Assembly (NCBI GenBank): GCA_010909165.1
Contig: MU008162.1
Span: 496,001-560,000 of the forward strand
DNA: 64,000 nucleotides
Direction of reading: 5' to 3'
DNA from: Anthoceros angustus
Taxonomy: Eukaryota; Streptophyta; Anthocerotopsida; Anthocerotales; Anthocerotaceae
Shown: positions 1-11,760 of the stretch, piece by piece
How the letters are laid out: each line of letters begins with the position of its first letter
Position numbering within the stretch: position 1 is the stretch's first letter
Translations under genes and position numbers: made by a program
The notes under the pieces: model-generated
What the model saw: only the letters and a program-made list of their open reading frames with translations
Told to the model about the DNA's origin: nothing
Database searches by the model: none

Positions 1-2765
1 ACGCTGGTGGAGATCCCACCACTCGGATAACAGCAAGTCGACGAGCCATGTGGAAGGCGTCCTTGGTCTTGTGGTGGATCACGGGTTGAGGGGCAACAGC
101 GGCCTTGAAGCCAAATGCGTGCAGGAATGGGTGTCAGATATCGGTATGCAGCCGCCCACCTCACTTTCTCTCTTCTCAAGCCTGAGTCTGAGGCTGCCAC
201 ACTCACTTACTTACCTTTTGTGTTTGAAGGATTTGGGTGTGACATACTTCAGTGCCACTGGCCTCATGGTATGCCTGCCCAACCGCAACTGCAGGAAGCT
301 GCACGTGACGCCCGGTACCAGAGCTGCCTCTCTTGCTTCAGCCAGGCATGGAATATCATTCTCCTGCACCCAGTCAGTCATCTCGGTTACCCCTTCCACA
401 CGTGGTCTGCAGATACACCTTGCTTCAGCAGAAATGCGAGCTCAACGGCATCCCTATCTTGCTGACGGCACATCATGCTGATGACCAGGTATGAGTCGTC
501 AAGGATCCTAGGAGCCAGTCATCAGCCCACGCCGGCTGCCTCACATTGCTGATCCCTTGTTCTCCTGCAGGCTGAGCTCTTCGTCATGAGGTTGTCGCGC
601 AAGAGCGGTGTAGCAGGGCTTGCAGGTATGGCTTTTGTATCTGATCTTGCCCCCCGTTTGGATCCGGCATGCTCAGGACCTCAAAATGGCGTGCTCCTCA
701 TCAGGCCATTACTCGACTTCAGTAAGCAGGACTTGAAGGATGTGAGCCCACAGCGCATGTGCTTGGCAAACCCTGTTTTCTCCAGGGAGAGGTGTATCCT
801 CTCAAACTCTTGTTTCCGGTGCCTGGCTTTGTCAGGTTTGTGAGGAGGTTGGTCAGAGCTGGGTGGAGGATCCGACAAATGCCAACCCAGCCTTTCTTAG
901 GACCCGTGTTCGTGAGGCCTTGAGTAAGGCGCCTCCTGGTAACAAGTCTCCCTCTCTGACAAGCTCGCTTTCCTTTTTTTCCCGGATATTTTGGATAACG
1001 TCATGTTTTTTCCTGGATAACCTGGGTATCCTGTGCTTTGGATAACACCGTGATCATGTTTTTTTCCGGATTATATGGATAAAATCATGTTTTCTTGATA
1101 ATTTGAGTATCATGTGTTTTGGATAACACCGTGATGACTCATCTGAGTGGTGTAGTTTTCAAGGAAGAGTTAGCCAAGTTCATCACTTCTTGTCGAGAAA
1201 CACGGGAAATCCTGGACAGGGCCAGAGACAAACTGCTGTCGGAAGCCGTGAAAATCTCCCAGGTAGCAGCTAATCCTCACTTGGGTCAGTGTGTGTCTGT
1301 CACCGACGTGCTTATATGTGGCACTCGACGTCTGTTTCGGCAGGAGTTCGGTTATGCCACTCTAGATATCGGAAAACTTGCCGCGAGTAATGCAGACGCC
1401 TCAGTGCAGTTCAGGGTGGTGGTGGCAATCCTCCAGGCAGGTATTCAACTTGGCCCGCTCGTCCTGTTTCGGAGGTAATGAATTTGGACGGTTGCATCGT
1501 GTCTTACACCCAGAGGACTGGCTCGGCATGGTTACAGTATGTGGGGCAGAAGGACAAACCTCCCCGAGGCAGGATTGTGCAAACGTTGCTTGACAAGATG
1601 CGTGGAGGAAGGATGAAGGTGTGGTACAGTTTGCCAACCTTGATATCACTCACCTGCTTTCCTTACAACAAGCGCTCAGCTTGCAACACACATAATCTGG
1701 TGACTGCTGCAGGGAGCCTTGGAAGCAGGAGGATGCTTCATATGTGCTGCTCCAGGCACCAAGGGATCAGTCGTCATGTTCACCTGGTCCCCTGACAGCA
1801 CACAGCCAGTCTTGTCACCCTTCAGACAACATCCACCCCTCCTGGGCACACTGGGCAGCGCGGCTGCATCTGACGCGCTCAACGAAGCAAGGCAGCGCAA
1901 GGCAGAGATCCTGTCAGAGGTCTCCCGACCCACACAAGACATGACTTCAGAACCCAACTTCCTCCCCGACACCAGGTTGCCAGGCAGCCACAGCTCCATC
2001 CTAGAGAAAGCGAGGAGCCTGGGGCTCATCTCAGACTCCACAAAGGCATCACTGGACTCACTCACCACTGAGACCTCAAAGGACATGCAGAATTCCCCCA
2101 AGGCCCCCCATCCAGCAGCAGCCATCTCCGACCCCCGAGAGCTCTGCCTGGGAGACGCAACCTACGTCTGGGACAGGTTCTGGGTAACTTTGGGCAGCAA
2201 ACAAGCAGGCAGCCCTCAGGTTGACTTCTCTCCATGTGACTGGATTGTGAAGAATATGTCTGCCCAGGTACGCCCGTTCCAGGAGATGGACTGGCTCTAT
2301 CTCTCTCAGGTTGGTGCCACGACTCCAGGGGACGGGGGTCCTAAGCCCAACACCGGACTCCATCTGCCAACATGTCACTGTCATGGTCATGGACCCAACC
2401 TGGCCCCCTGTGCTTCTTACACGATAGCTAAGGCCAGGGAAGCCCTTCGTGCTCTGAAGCGAGTTCCTCTTCCTGCCCGACGCGCTTTACCGGCTTTGGT
2501 GACTTCTTCAGGCCTGCTTCTCTCCGTCCCTGTAAGTACTGTTGCTTTCCTCCCATGCCTTTCTTCTTCCCTCCCCAAACCCAGCATCATCAAGTAATTA
2601 CACAGGTCCCTGACCCTGTTGACAGGCCATCGGCTTCCAAAGATGCCCGTGGATTGACGCAACAGCGAAGTACGGTCCCAGACACCCACTAGGGGGAGGC
2701 ACAGCCTCATGGAGGTAGATGTGTGGTCTGAGCGGCCCATCCAAGTTCCAACAAGCACTGTGTAG
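1..2765 (+). CDS. RSY3: tRNA(Ile)-lysidine synthase, RASPBERRY3-like (5' end outside window)
   Basis: Enzyme of the TilS/PP-loop ATPase family, which converts the wobble C of tRNA-Ile(CAU) to lysidine; the plant member acts in plastids and is needed for embryo development (family knowledge). Exons read from frame and homology: <2-143, 230-314, 413-488, 571-741, 836-938, 1156-1262, 1344-1436, 1538-1618, 1713-2531, 2626-about 2765. They encode in order VVDHGLR, LQEAARDARY, TAHHADDQAELF, RLSRKSGVAGLAG, RPLLDFSKQDLKD, SWVEDPTN, and near the C terminus ARSLGLIS and PLGGGHS. The N-terminal SGGxDS ATP loop lies left of the window. Introns are 81-217 bp. The intron after 1436 fits only with a GC donor (CAG|GCAGGT). 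The last stop could be off by a base or two. Exon 9 could hide a further small intron around 2310-2420. Family assignment is firm; the start is missing. Confidence 0.88.
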
Positions 2766-3794
2766 TAAACTACAGTTCTGAACAGCGAAACAAGTATCTG
2801 GGAGTTTTTGCATGTCGAGGACCCCACCGTTCAACGCAGAGCCTGAGACCACCTGGCAGGGGAGGATCCCAGAAGCATCCATCTCGACGGAGGGCCGTTC
2901 TCGCGGACGGAATATGCGAGTCTCCTCCGTTAAGTCCTGTTCGGCGGCAGTTCCGCCAGAACTTGAGGGCCCGTCCGGCGGAACTGTGTGCAGGTTCATA
3001 GGAAAGGTCCATCGGCCTGGGTCAGAACGTCGCCCTCAAGCTCCTCTGCGGCGGGAGACGGACCGTGTTCCTCCGCGACCCCTGAACTGCCCAGTGCCCT
3101 CTGCTTCTATTGTAAACAAGGACAGCAAGATTCAGGAGTCAATGCAAAAAAGCCTTGACTCCCAGGTGGCCCCTATATCCTAAGGAAAGCTCGTCTCTCG
3201 TGTAGACTTGGCATAGATCATAAATTCTGACCTCCTCTTTGTCCTTCCTTGCTCTAGACCCCACCGCTCCCTTCTGCACCCATTTGCATCTTGCAATGCT
3301 TGCAAATTCTCGAGTTCTTGAAATGAGGTTGCAAATTCTGCGAGGTCTTGAGGTCTTGTGCCGCTCCTGAGGCTCTGCTGAGTGACTGTCCCGCTTCTTT
3401 CTTGGGATCGAGGACAAGAGGGAAGCATTCGGATTTGCCTGAAGTCATTGGATGAATTTGAAGCTGTGATTTGGAAGTAGAATTGCTGTTGCAACAGTGC
3501 CTGCAGTTGGACATTGCAATTGCTCCTGACCGGACTCAGATTGGAATAAGCATTGCTGTTGTAGCAGTGGTAGCATCTGAACATTCCGATTGCTGCACAT
3601 CGAGATCCGATTCGCGGTTTGCATTATTGCTGTTCTTGCTGACTGTATCTGCATTTCAACACTGAGGCCTCACCTCACTGAAGCCATTTGAATCGGATCA
3701 GATAGAGTGGAATTAGCATTGCTCTTGTCACAGTAGCGGTCGCAGCGTTTGAGCGCTCCAATTGCAGTGAGTCCTGGAGCGGATCAAACACCTA
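2766..3794. other. Intergenic region and probable long leader of the ERF gene
   Basis: I recognise no gene here. Short open frames on both strands have no family resemblance. From about 3470 to 3770 the + strand is rich in TTGCTGTTG/GCAACAG-like triplets and alternating pyrimidine runs, which would suit a long 5' leader or proximal promoter for the downstream ERF gene. I see no convincing TATA box. Confidence 0.4.
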
Positions 3795-4980
3795 ATGTCC
3801 ATGGAGGAGAACGGAGATCTGGAGCTGAGCTCCTGCCAGTGGAGCCTGCAGGGCTCCGGGGACGAGCTTTCCAAGAGGAAGCGAGCCGAGCTGGATCAGA
3901 GCCCGGGGGAGAGGGAGAGGGAGTGTCTCAACTTCTTCTACAACCAGCTGCTGGAGGACAGTCAGTACGAGAGCGGGGAGTCCCGCACCAGCAGCATCTC
4001 CGGCTCGGACATGTGGATGAGGCCGCCGCCGAGGGAACTGCAAGAAGCCGCCACTCCCGACGAGCTGCAGCGGGTGGCGCAGATCATCCTGGACAGAAGC
4101 AGGAGCTCCACTGCCGGGGCCAGTGCCAGCCCGTACGGCTCGCCTTCCTCCGCTCTCCAGCGACGCGGACAGCAGCCCGACCAGAGCAGCAGCGTTTCCC
4201 ACATGGCTGCTGGCCGCCAAGAAGCTCAAGGTCGGAGGCCAGACGAGCCAGGAGATGAAGCAGAAGTTCCAGCGATTGATGAAGGCCATGGAGGAATCGG
4301 TGACTGCTGCCAGGCCGAGCTCGGCAACCGCGGCATCCGATCACTCCTACTGGCTGCAGCCGCTCCCATGCGAAGCTGCAGCTCGGATGGAAGTTTTGCA
4401 AGCTCCGGCCGATGAGTGCAACGTGCAGGAGGAGGACGCCATGATGCAGCTGCTGCAGGACAGCATCGGCCATAGCCAGGAGCCGGAGCTGGAGATGCAT
4501 ACGGCAAGGCAGCACGACAGCAACAAAAACAACAACAATGGCGCTGCCTGTCCTCCCCGCAGCTGCGCGGGAAGGAATTACCGGGGCGTGAGGAGAAGGC
4601 CTTGGGGCAAATTTGCTGCCGAGATCCGGGACTCCAAGAACCAGGGAGCCCGGGTGTGGCTCGGCACCTTCGACACCGCGGAAGAAGCGGCGTGCGCATA
4701 CGATCGCGCTGCTTTCAAAATGCGGGGAGCCCGCGCTCTGCTCAACTTTCCCCACCGCATTTCGGACAATCAGAGGGAACACGAATTCGCGCAGCAGCAG
4801 GCTCAGCGCCTGAAAGGCCAATCTGCCCTCACGTCGTCGCTGTGCACGGACGAGAAAGGATTCAGGCATAGCAAGTACATTTCCTGGACGGCCCCAGATG
4901 GCGAGGGGGACGACGCCATGTCCCGTTCTTCTTCTTCTTACGTTTCATTCAACAAAGGTTCGCAATATCTTAGCTGGTAG
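3795..4980 (+). CDS. AP2/ERF transcription factor with an apparent frameshift
   Basis: DNA-binding regulator of the ethylene-response-factor family; one AP2 domain binds GCC-box-type promoters. The domain lies at 4573-4755 and contains [38 protein letters not shown] and [22 protein letters not shown] with Ala and Asp at the ERF-defining positions points to ERF, not DREB, probably group IX-like. The 5' half (from ATG 3795, beginning [11 protein letters not shown]) is in one frame and the AP2 half in another; both look coding up to about 4205-4220, where the frame must shift by one base inside a GCTGCTGGCCGCC run. Any intron bridging the frames would be only about 28 bp, so a one-base error or real frameshift is more likely. 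If the shift is real, only the 3' frame from ATG 4123 would give an AP2 protein (285 aa). No other intron is needed. Confidence 0.85.
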
Positions 4981-6222
4981 TGAGTCACATTTCCAAACAA
5001 ACCGGGCAACTTGCAAATGCCGTTGCAGACGAGCAAGCTGGGAGAATCTCAGCTCCTAGTTCGTTGGTAGTTAGAAACGGCTCCAAACAATCAGCAAGCT
5101 AGAAATTCGCTCTCTTTTTGGTCTTCCTCTAAGTTGGGCCAAATCTTTAATTATTTATATAAAGATTTTATACATAAAAACTAACCTAAAAATATATATA
5201 TTTAATAAAAATTTAGAAATACATAGATTTTTTAGTTCGTCTTATTAATAACTAGGAAACAATCTTTGTGGCGACTTTTTTTTATCTAACATCATATACA
5301 TAACGATATTGTTTATATCAGTATACCTATTTGAAGAACTTATTTTACTAGCACTTTTATGGTATACACTTTTGATATTGGAAGATTGTTTGCTTTGTGA
5401 TAGATTTTGGTAGAGATATTTCATGTTGTAAGAGATTTTTCTATTGCAGATCTCTATGTGGACTTTTGATGTTGAAGTTCAAATTTTGGACAGTGTGGGA
5501 CACTAGGACTTCATATTGTCTCCATCGGGATGATTGTACTATAGGTAGTACAATCTATGAACTAGGACTTCATATTGTCTCCATCGGGATGATTGTACTA
5601 TAGGTATCTATGAACGTAAGACCGTTTTCATCACCATTTATGTGATTATAATAGAGAAGGTGACTTTGTACAATTTAGGATGGGTTCATATTTATCATCA
5701 TTTCTACAAGTACATATAAAAAGTGTGTTCAATTATATGACCGGTTTATATCCAACACCAATTCATGATCATTAAAAGTGAGATCCTACGAATTCTGTGA
5801 TATAAGTTTTTATATTATCTTGACGTACATGATTGTGGAAACATATCTTCATGTCAAAGGTAGATGATAGACTTAATATTTATTTGCTTTCTATTCCATC
5901 ACGATCACTTGATAGACTATACAAGTAAACTAGAATAGTTGAAGAGTCTAGTCGGAACAGACTACAGATACACTACCCTTTCTTTTGTTTTATAGGAGAC
6001 TTAGTTCAGTGTATGTACCTAGCTGACGTAGGTCAGAAATGAAACGACGAAAGACGGTCTGTGGCCACGCGCTCGAGACCATAAAAATGTGGAAAAACAA
6101 ACAATGGAGCTGACATCTCCCCTCCGTCCCCACCCCCGTCCTGTGGGGACGAACCTAGCCCGCCACGATCTTGACCCGCATTACTGTGGAACCTGAACCT
6201 GCTGGCGGTCGTGCGCTGCAAG
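4981..6222. other. AT-rich intergenic region
   Basis: After the ERF stop there is about 1.2 kb of AT-rich DNA with no open frame that I recognise. It contains a short direct repeat (listed separately) and stretches resembling decayed retroelement LTR, but I see no terminal TG...CA pair or target duplication. The last 200 bases become GC-richer and probably hold the promoter and leader of the GAF-domain gene. Confidence 0.4.
5502..5605. repeat. Two-copy direct repeat, period 59
   Basis: A 45-base segment beginning ACTAGGACTTCATATTGTC recurs at 5561 after a 59-base period, with identical sequence through TTGTACTATAGGTA. It lies in AT-rich intergenic DNA and has no visible coding role. Confidence 0.8.
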
Positions 6223-6690
6223 ATGCCTGTCGTTCAACCTGAGAAAGTGATCGAGTCTTTGCAGCAATCTGCCAAGGAATCTGCGTCCAGGCGGGAGATG
6301 CTCCAGGTGACGGCCGATTCCGTGCGCGACTCCGGGAGCCCCTACACGTCAGTCTACCTTTACATGTTGGACGGGGATGGGAAGGAGCTGGTGCTGGAGG
6401 CTTTCAGTGGCCGGGTGACGGAGCACACAAGAATCGCGGTCGGCCGTGGAGTGTGCGGCACGGCAGTGGCCCAAGGCAAGGACCAGAACGTAGGTGATGT
6501 TGCTGCCCGCGCCAATTACATTGCATGCAACCGCTTTACAAAGAGCGAGCTTGTGGTGCTCATCCGCGACGAGGAGGGACGCATCCTCGGCCAGATTGAT
6601 GTGGATAGTGATGTTCTGGATCCCTTCAACGCGGAAGAGGAGGCTGCGCTTAGGAGCGTGGCGGATGCCCTCGGTTCTCTGCTGCCGTAG
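6223..6690 (+). CDS. GAF-domain protein, free methionine-(R)-sulfoxide reductase-like
   Basis: A 155-residue protein made almost wholly of one GAF domain. Members of the fRMsr family reduce free methionine-(R)-sulfoxide with thioredoxin; the active site lies in the GAF pocket and uses conserved cysteines. Visible here: YLYMLDGDGKELVLEAFSG, then GRGVCGTAVAQG (first Cys), NYIACNRFTKSELVVLI (second Cys and the conserved Glu after Ser) and GQIDVDSD. The usual third cysteine, about ten residues after the first, is absent: the matching segment reads QNVGDVAARANY. It may therefore be a two-cysteine variant or a non-catalytic GAF sensor. The ATG at 6223 gives the family's usual length; an in-frame GTG lies 12 bases upstream. 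No intron, fairly GC-rich. Several motifs recall bacterial stand-alone GAF proteins. Activity is unproven. Confidence 0.75.
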   Translation: MPVVQPEKVIESLQQSAKESASRREMLQVTADSVRDSGSPYTSVYLYMLDGDGKELVLEAFSGRVTEHTRIAVGRGVCGTAVAQGKDQNVGDVAARANYIACNRFTKSELVVLIRDEEGRILGQIDVDSDVLDPFNAEEEAALRSVADALGSLLP

Positions 6691-9129
6691 AGAGGCTAGC
6701 TCTGATTCTTTGATTTGACCTCGGTGCTTTTGGCATCGCGGCGGCCTACTGTATGTGTGAGAAGGATCCCTAATAACATGCCGTTCTTGAAGATCTCCTG
6801 CATACCAGTTTCAGGTCTTTCTTGTTTGTGCCTATGGAGAGAGAGTTCATTCGGCCAATGCAATTGTAGATATTCTGTTTGTGGCGATTTTCGGATGTTT
6901 AAAGATTAGAGAAAGAGTACAGCGCGAAGATCCGCACACCAGAGCAAGCCTGGATGGTACAGACAAAGACGCATGAGAGAAATCCTCAGCATATGATCAC
7001 ACAAGATGTGCTAACCAAGGACGCGTGGTGTGGATGGGCAAAGGGAACCCGGGAGATCTTCAAGATGGATGCAGGAAATGCATCCCTTTGCAAAGGGAAC
7101 CCGGGACCAATCCTCCTCCTGTTCAGACATATATAGAGGCAGGGTAGCGAGCAAGTTCTTCTAACCAACGACGCAGAGTGTGGATGGTCGAGAGCAAAAG
7201 GAACCCGGGACCACTCCTCCTGTTTGAGCAGGTACCCAGCAAGTACTTCAACCGACCGACAAGGGAGGATCACATGGACCCATCACGTGCTCCCAAGGGG
7301 ACTCTAAGATATTTTTGCCTATCCCGAGAAAAGGATGTCTGATTTCAAAAACGTCCGGGTTAAACATCAGGCTTTCCCTGGGATAAGTCCATAGCAACGA
7401 TTTTCCGAGGTTTCCTTGCTACTCCAAGAACGAGTTCCTGAATAGGCAGCATAATACAAGGTTTTCAACTGGCGGGCCAAATTTCGACAAGGTTCTCATG
7501 AAGTAGGCAGCATTAAGAGACATCCTCAGTCCCGGCATCAGAAACATCAGTAACGGCAACAGTGCTAGACAGCTTGTATATTTGTGCACTCGGCCTTTTT
7601 ATAATAGTGGAGCGATTTTTTTTGAGAAACCTTGTAGATCCTACCTGCTCTGGCTTCCTGTGCGGCTTCAGGAAAAGCTAAACTAAGGGAAACGTACCAG
7701 CCTTTGGGTTCACTTCAGTTGACGATGGTTCCGTGTCCAAGTTGGAATTGCGGATTCTATCAGCGCACGTATCTTCCCAGGAACCAGAAACTCTATTCGG
7801 AAAAGAACGCGGACCGCGAAACATTACAAACACGGTCTTCAGAATTGAATAAAAAAAATGGTACACGGCTGGCCCAGGCAAGCAGGCACGCGCTATTTGA
7901 GCGTGAGTCTGCCAACAAACGGGGCAGGGATTAGGGACCATTCCCGCCTGGAATTGCCCTGCAGCTTGCCGACAAACTCGCTTCTAAGGGATACGTACTG
8001 GAGATCTGACAAAGAACAACAAGTGCACGCCCCTCAGACTATGAGATAGACCGGATGCTGCCAGCGACGGTACTTTGCACGATGACTCGATTGCTGCCAC
8101 CGTGAGTGGAGCAGAATACATTTTTTGCACTTTGTGCACCAGATTGGCCAATCTAACACCAGACTTCTCCGATAAACATCCAAGTTCTACACCGCAAGGA
8201 CGATGCCGCGGAACGGCATTATGTACCCCTGAATCCTTGGTTTTGCGGGACCGCAAAACTCCAACCGCGTCGCGAATTGGTGTGTTCATGTACTCTTTGA
8301 GATAACCTGGGGTTGAGAGCAAGTGCTTTCTCGTGGACAGCAATTGACCGGGTCCAACACTAGGTTTCTGATTCTCATCCACCGTTTGGGCCTTGGCTCG
8401 ATTTCGGCTCATCCGATCCTGATCAGTCAGATGAGTTTCGATATTCTAGCCTCTCCACCTGTTTTGGCAACCTACTTCTGCAACCGAGGCTGATCATCGT
8501 CATGAGAATGTTTGTGAGACATGTGATGTGTGATTGCGCACTGTGCACTTAGCAGGATTTTGTTTGCAGGTCTTGCGGGTAGCCGGATGTTTGACGGGGT
8601 CATGGAGTTCTTTCTGGAAGACTGAGGGTTTGGGCCGTATGGTTGGGGAGGAAGATGGTCGGCGTGAAGCCTGGATGGCCACATCTGCACGAGCACCTTT
8701 GCTTGTCACGTGAGTGAGTTTGGTGACCTAAATGGTTGTACACGATCACACACTAGTCGGTTGGAGACTGCAGGAACGTTTTTGTGCGGGTGGTGTTCGA
8801 TTCTTCGATTGTGTTGTACAAAAGAAGCACGTAAGGTACACCAACTTGTACTGCCCAATGCGCCGAGTGCGTGAAGGATTCTATTGATTAACAGAAAATT
8901 CCACCGAAGACATCCCTCCCGAGCTGGAGTGCAGCAGGTGGCAAGTTCGGGATACCTCATTTCCGGAGATGCAGAGCTTTAGACTGATCTCGGCTACACA
9001 ATAGTATGTGACACGGGCAACTTTTGACTGAAAATCCTCGTCAACATCTGAATGGCATGCTCTCCGGAGACCTCTTCGATCTTCTGGCTCGCCCACCGAA
9101 GACTGAACTGTCATCATCCCAGAATGGTG
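6691..9129. other. Intergenic region without a recognisable gene
   Basis: About 2.4 kb in which no open frame has recognisable family features. At 7013-7222 a diverged two-copy repeat shares a GTGTGGATGG segment followed by GGAACCCGGGACCA and CTCCTCCTGTT about 150 bases apart. Around 8560-8625 there is a short coding-like stretch after a TTTGCAG acceptor, but nothing downstream supports an exon. Confidence 0.35.
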
Positions 9130-9201
9130 GAAAGGGCACGAATTGAGACGTTTGGAGGATTGAACCTCTCCCCACCACGGACGGCGACATCTGGGGCCGT
9201 T

Positions 9202-9408
9202 GGGGGTTATGGGGCTGATTAGCGCGGGGGTACGCTGGCCTGGTGCCCCGTCGTGGTTGTCCCTTTCGCCGGGGGTTATAGGGTAGATTAGGGCGGGGGC
9301 ACACTGGCCTTGTGTCCCGTCGTGGTTGTCCCTTTCGCCGGGGGTTATAGGGTAGATTAGCGCGGGGCACGCTGGCCTGGTGTCTCGTCGTGGTTATCCA
9401 TTTTGCCT
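9202..9408. repeat. Three tandem copies of a 69-bp unit
   Basis: Units start at 9202, 9271 and 9340 with GGGGGTTAT followed by a GATTAG core and CGTCGTGGTTGTCC. They differ by a few substitutions. Because 69 is a multiple of three, the repeat makes an artificial open frame on the minus strand; I do not treat that as a protein. The array belongs to the dispersed LINE-like family also seen near 33.1 and 38.9 kb. Confidence 0.85.
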
Positions 9409-9904
9409 CGGGCTAGATGGATTTTCGATCTCGTTTTTTTATAAAGTCTCCACATTCTTTCAAGTTGAGTTGAATTTAGAGGATTATTAGTTTGTAAATT
9501 CATATTTTTAATTTATTTATTTTTATTTATTTTTATTTATTTTTATAGATAAAATAAAGACTTCATAAATATGTAAAGTTAGTCCAGGCCTGCAATTGTC
9601 TACCCAGAAGCTACCTACCGCCCTCAGATTAGGTCTGAAGAAGTGCCTAGTTCCCATTGGAGTTGAAGATTGCGCGTCTCCCAAGTTCAAAGTTTGTCTT
9701 GAAAATTGCGTTTTCCAATGCCCTCTGCAGGGGATAGAAACACTTTGCTGGATGAAAGCCATCACACAGTATAGGGGAAGACCTACTCCGTTCTTACGGA
9801 TATGGTAGGCTTTAGCACAACCCTTATAAACCTTGAAGAATCCTTTTCACATAGCCCATGATTCTAAATAGCAAGGGGAATGAAAGCATGGCCTTCCTGT
9901 ACTT
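9409..9904 (-). mobile_element. Decayed LINE-like element tail, copy A
   Basis: Reading the minus strand from about 9900 to 9700 gives a broken frame containing HIRKNGVGLPLYCVMAFIQQ and SVSIPC, closely matching the copy at 38.6-38.9 kb (HNRKNGVGLPLSCIVAFFRQ). Upstream in the minus direction a segment like FIPLAI-NHG is in another frame. This order (FxPLAxETxGA, then a segment ending in RISVALQ-like residues) recalls the C-terminal end of ORFs in LINE-type or similar retroelements. The 9409-9600 part is AT-rich 3' flanking DNA. Assignment to LINE is tentative; that this is a multi-copy family is directly visible. Confidence 0.45.
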
Positions 9905-11760
9905 GTGAATCTTGGTCATCGCGCAACCCTCGCTACCCAACCTCGAGAGGTGACGATTATATGCTCACATACGGTATCGGGTAGGGTATGTTACAACCAC
10001 ATTTGCAACAAAGACTTGGTCTTCCCGGACAAAAATAAGTCAACTATGAGAAAAATGCCAAAACTAAGTCAGCTCTAAAGCGAATGTAATTAAGCAAGGT
10101 ATATGGGCGCTCCTTGAGAGAAAAGAATCTTGAAAGGAAAGAATCTGTTTTCTTCAGCCAATGAGAACAAGACCTCCCGGATAGTGTCGTGTGCAGATCT
10201 CCTCAGCCTGAAAGAAAAGAATCCACTCTCTTTAGATATTGAGAACAAGACTTCATGGACGGCGTCGTCCCAGCAATCTATGATTATTGTTGATGATTAT
10301 AGTCGCTATACTTTTGCTATTCCGCTCCAGTTAAAGAGTGACTCCTTGGGCTTATTTTCTCCTTTTGTCACTATGGCCGAGTTGCAAATCGGTTGCAAGC
10401 TTTGGTGTATAAGATTTGACTATGCAAGGGAACTTAACAATCGTCAGTTCAAGGACTTACATGTTGAGAGGGATTCTCCAGGCAATTTACGGTTCCTTAT
10501 ACTTCTCAGAATGGGGTTGCAAAAATGACCAACGGCGACTTACTCGCCATGGCCCGCGCCATGCTAGCTTGCGCTCAACTCCTAAACCCTTCTAGGCCAA
10601 AGTGAATCTTGGTCATCGCAAGAACCCTCGCTACCCAACCTCGAGAGGTGACGATTATATGCTCACATACCAGATCGGTAGGGTATGTTACAACCACATT
10701 TGCAACAAGACTTGGTCTTCCGGACAAAATAAGTCAACTATGAGAAAAATGCCAAAACTAAGTCACTCTAAAGCGAATGTAATTAAGCAAGGTATATGGG
10801 CGCCTTGAGAGAAAAGAATCTTGAAAGGAAAGAATCTGTTTTCTTCAGCCAATGAGAACAAGACCTCCCGGATAGTGTCGTAATGATCTCCTCACCGAAG
10901 AAAAGAATCCACTTTAGATATTGAGAACAAGACTTCATGGACGGCGTCCAAAGAATCTATGATTATTGTTGATGATTATAGTCGCTATACTTTTGCTATT
11001 CCGCTCCAGTTAAAGAGTGACTCCTTGGGCTTATTTTCTCCTTTTGTCACTATGGCCGAGTTGCAAATCGGTTGCAAGCTTTGGTGTATAAGATTTGACT
11101 ATGCAAGGGAACTTAACAATCGTCAGTTCAAGGACTTCTGTGTTGAGAGGGGGATTCTCCGACAATTTACGGTTCCTTATACTTCTCAGCAGAATGGGGT
11201 TGCAAAAATGACCAACGGCGACTTACTCGCCATGGCCCGCGCCATGCTAGCTTGCGCTCAACTCCCTAAACCCTTCTAGGCCAAAGCTGTGAATACTGTG
11301 GCATATCTGCGCAACAGGGTACTCTCTAAGTCAGTTCCCAGCCGGACTCCATATAAGTGCTGGCATGGCAGTAAGCCACCTATTACTCATCTACATATTT
11401 TTGGATGCCCCGCCTATGCTCTTATTCCTTCTAAGCTTCGGGACAAGCTGCAGGTGTTTTGTTGGCTATGGTGAGGATCGTAAGGCTTACAAATTGGCTG
11501 ACTTGGTTACCCATGCTATTGTATATGCTCGCACTGTCACCTTTGATGACGCTTGGTTAGCACCTAGTCGTTCTGTATCCGTGGACACTGCTCCGGCTCT
11601 TCAAAACGATGTTGCTACTTCAGACTCAGGTGATATTATGCTTGAGTCTCTTACTCAGCCCTCTGTTTTCCCTGACTCCGGTCCTTTAGTAATTCCTGCT
11701 CCATCCCTGGCCTCCCCATTGCTGGACACATGGACGATATTCTTAGACAGGCATATCTGA
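9905..11760 (+). mobile_element. Ty1/Copia integrase fragment with an internal tandem duplication
   Basis: The integrase core of a Copia polyprotein is readable: IIVDDYSRYTFAIPL, then PYTSQQNGVAKMTN, NTVAYLRNRVLSKSVPSRTP, HIFGCPAYALIPSKLR and VGYGEDRKAYKL. These match the conserved DDE-integrase core order (DDYSR, QNGxAER, region before the reverse transcriptase). A unit of about 698 bases at 9905-10602 is repeated at 10603-11290, with the junction at a shared GTGAAT. The first copy ends in the integrase core; only the second continues into the downstream part. Several frameshifts are present, and gag, reverse transcriptase and LTRs are not recognisable nearby, so this is a dead fragment. Confidence 0.85.

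Noticed and set aside
1719-2597. Separate 292-residue gene
   Set aside because: It is exon 9 of the RSY3-like gene read past its donor at 2532; the true last exon (2626 on) restores the family C terminus.
2812-3183. 123-residue + ORF, possible gene
   Set aside because: No homology features, biased composition, and no splice link to a neighbour.
4084-4869. 261-residue minus ORF over the ERF gene
   Set aside because: Antisense shadow of the AP2 domain region; GC-rich sequence keeps it open.
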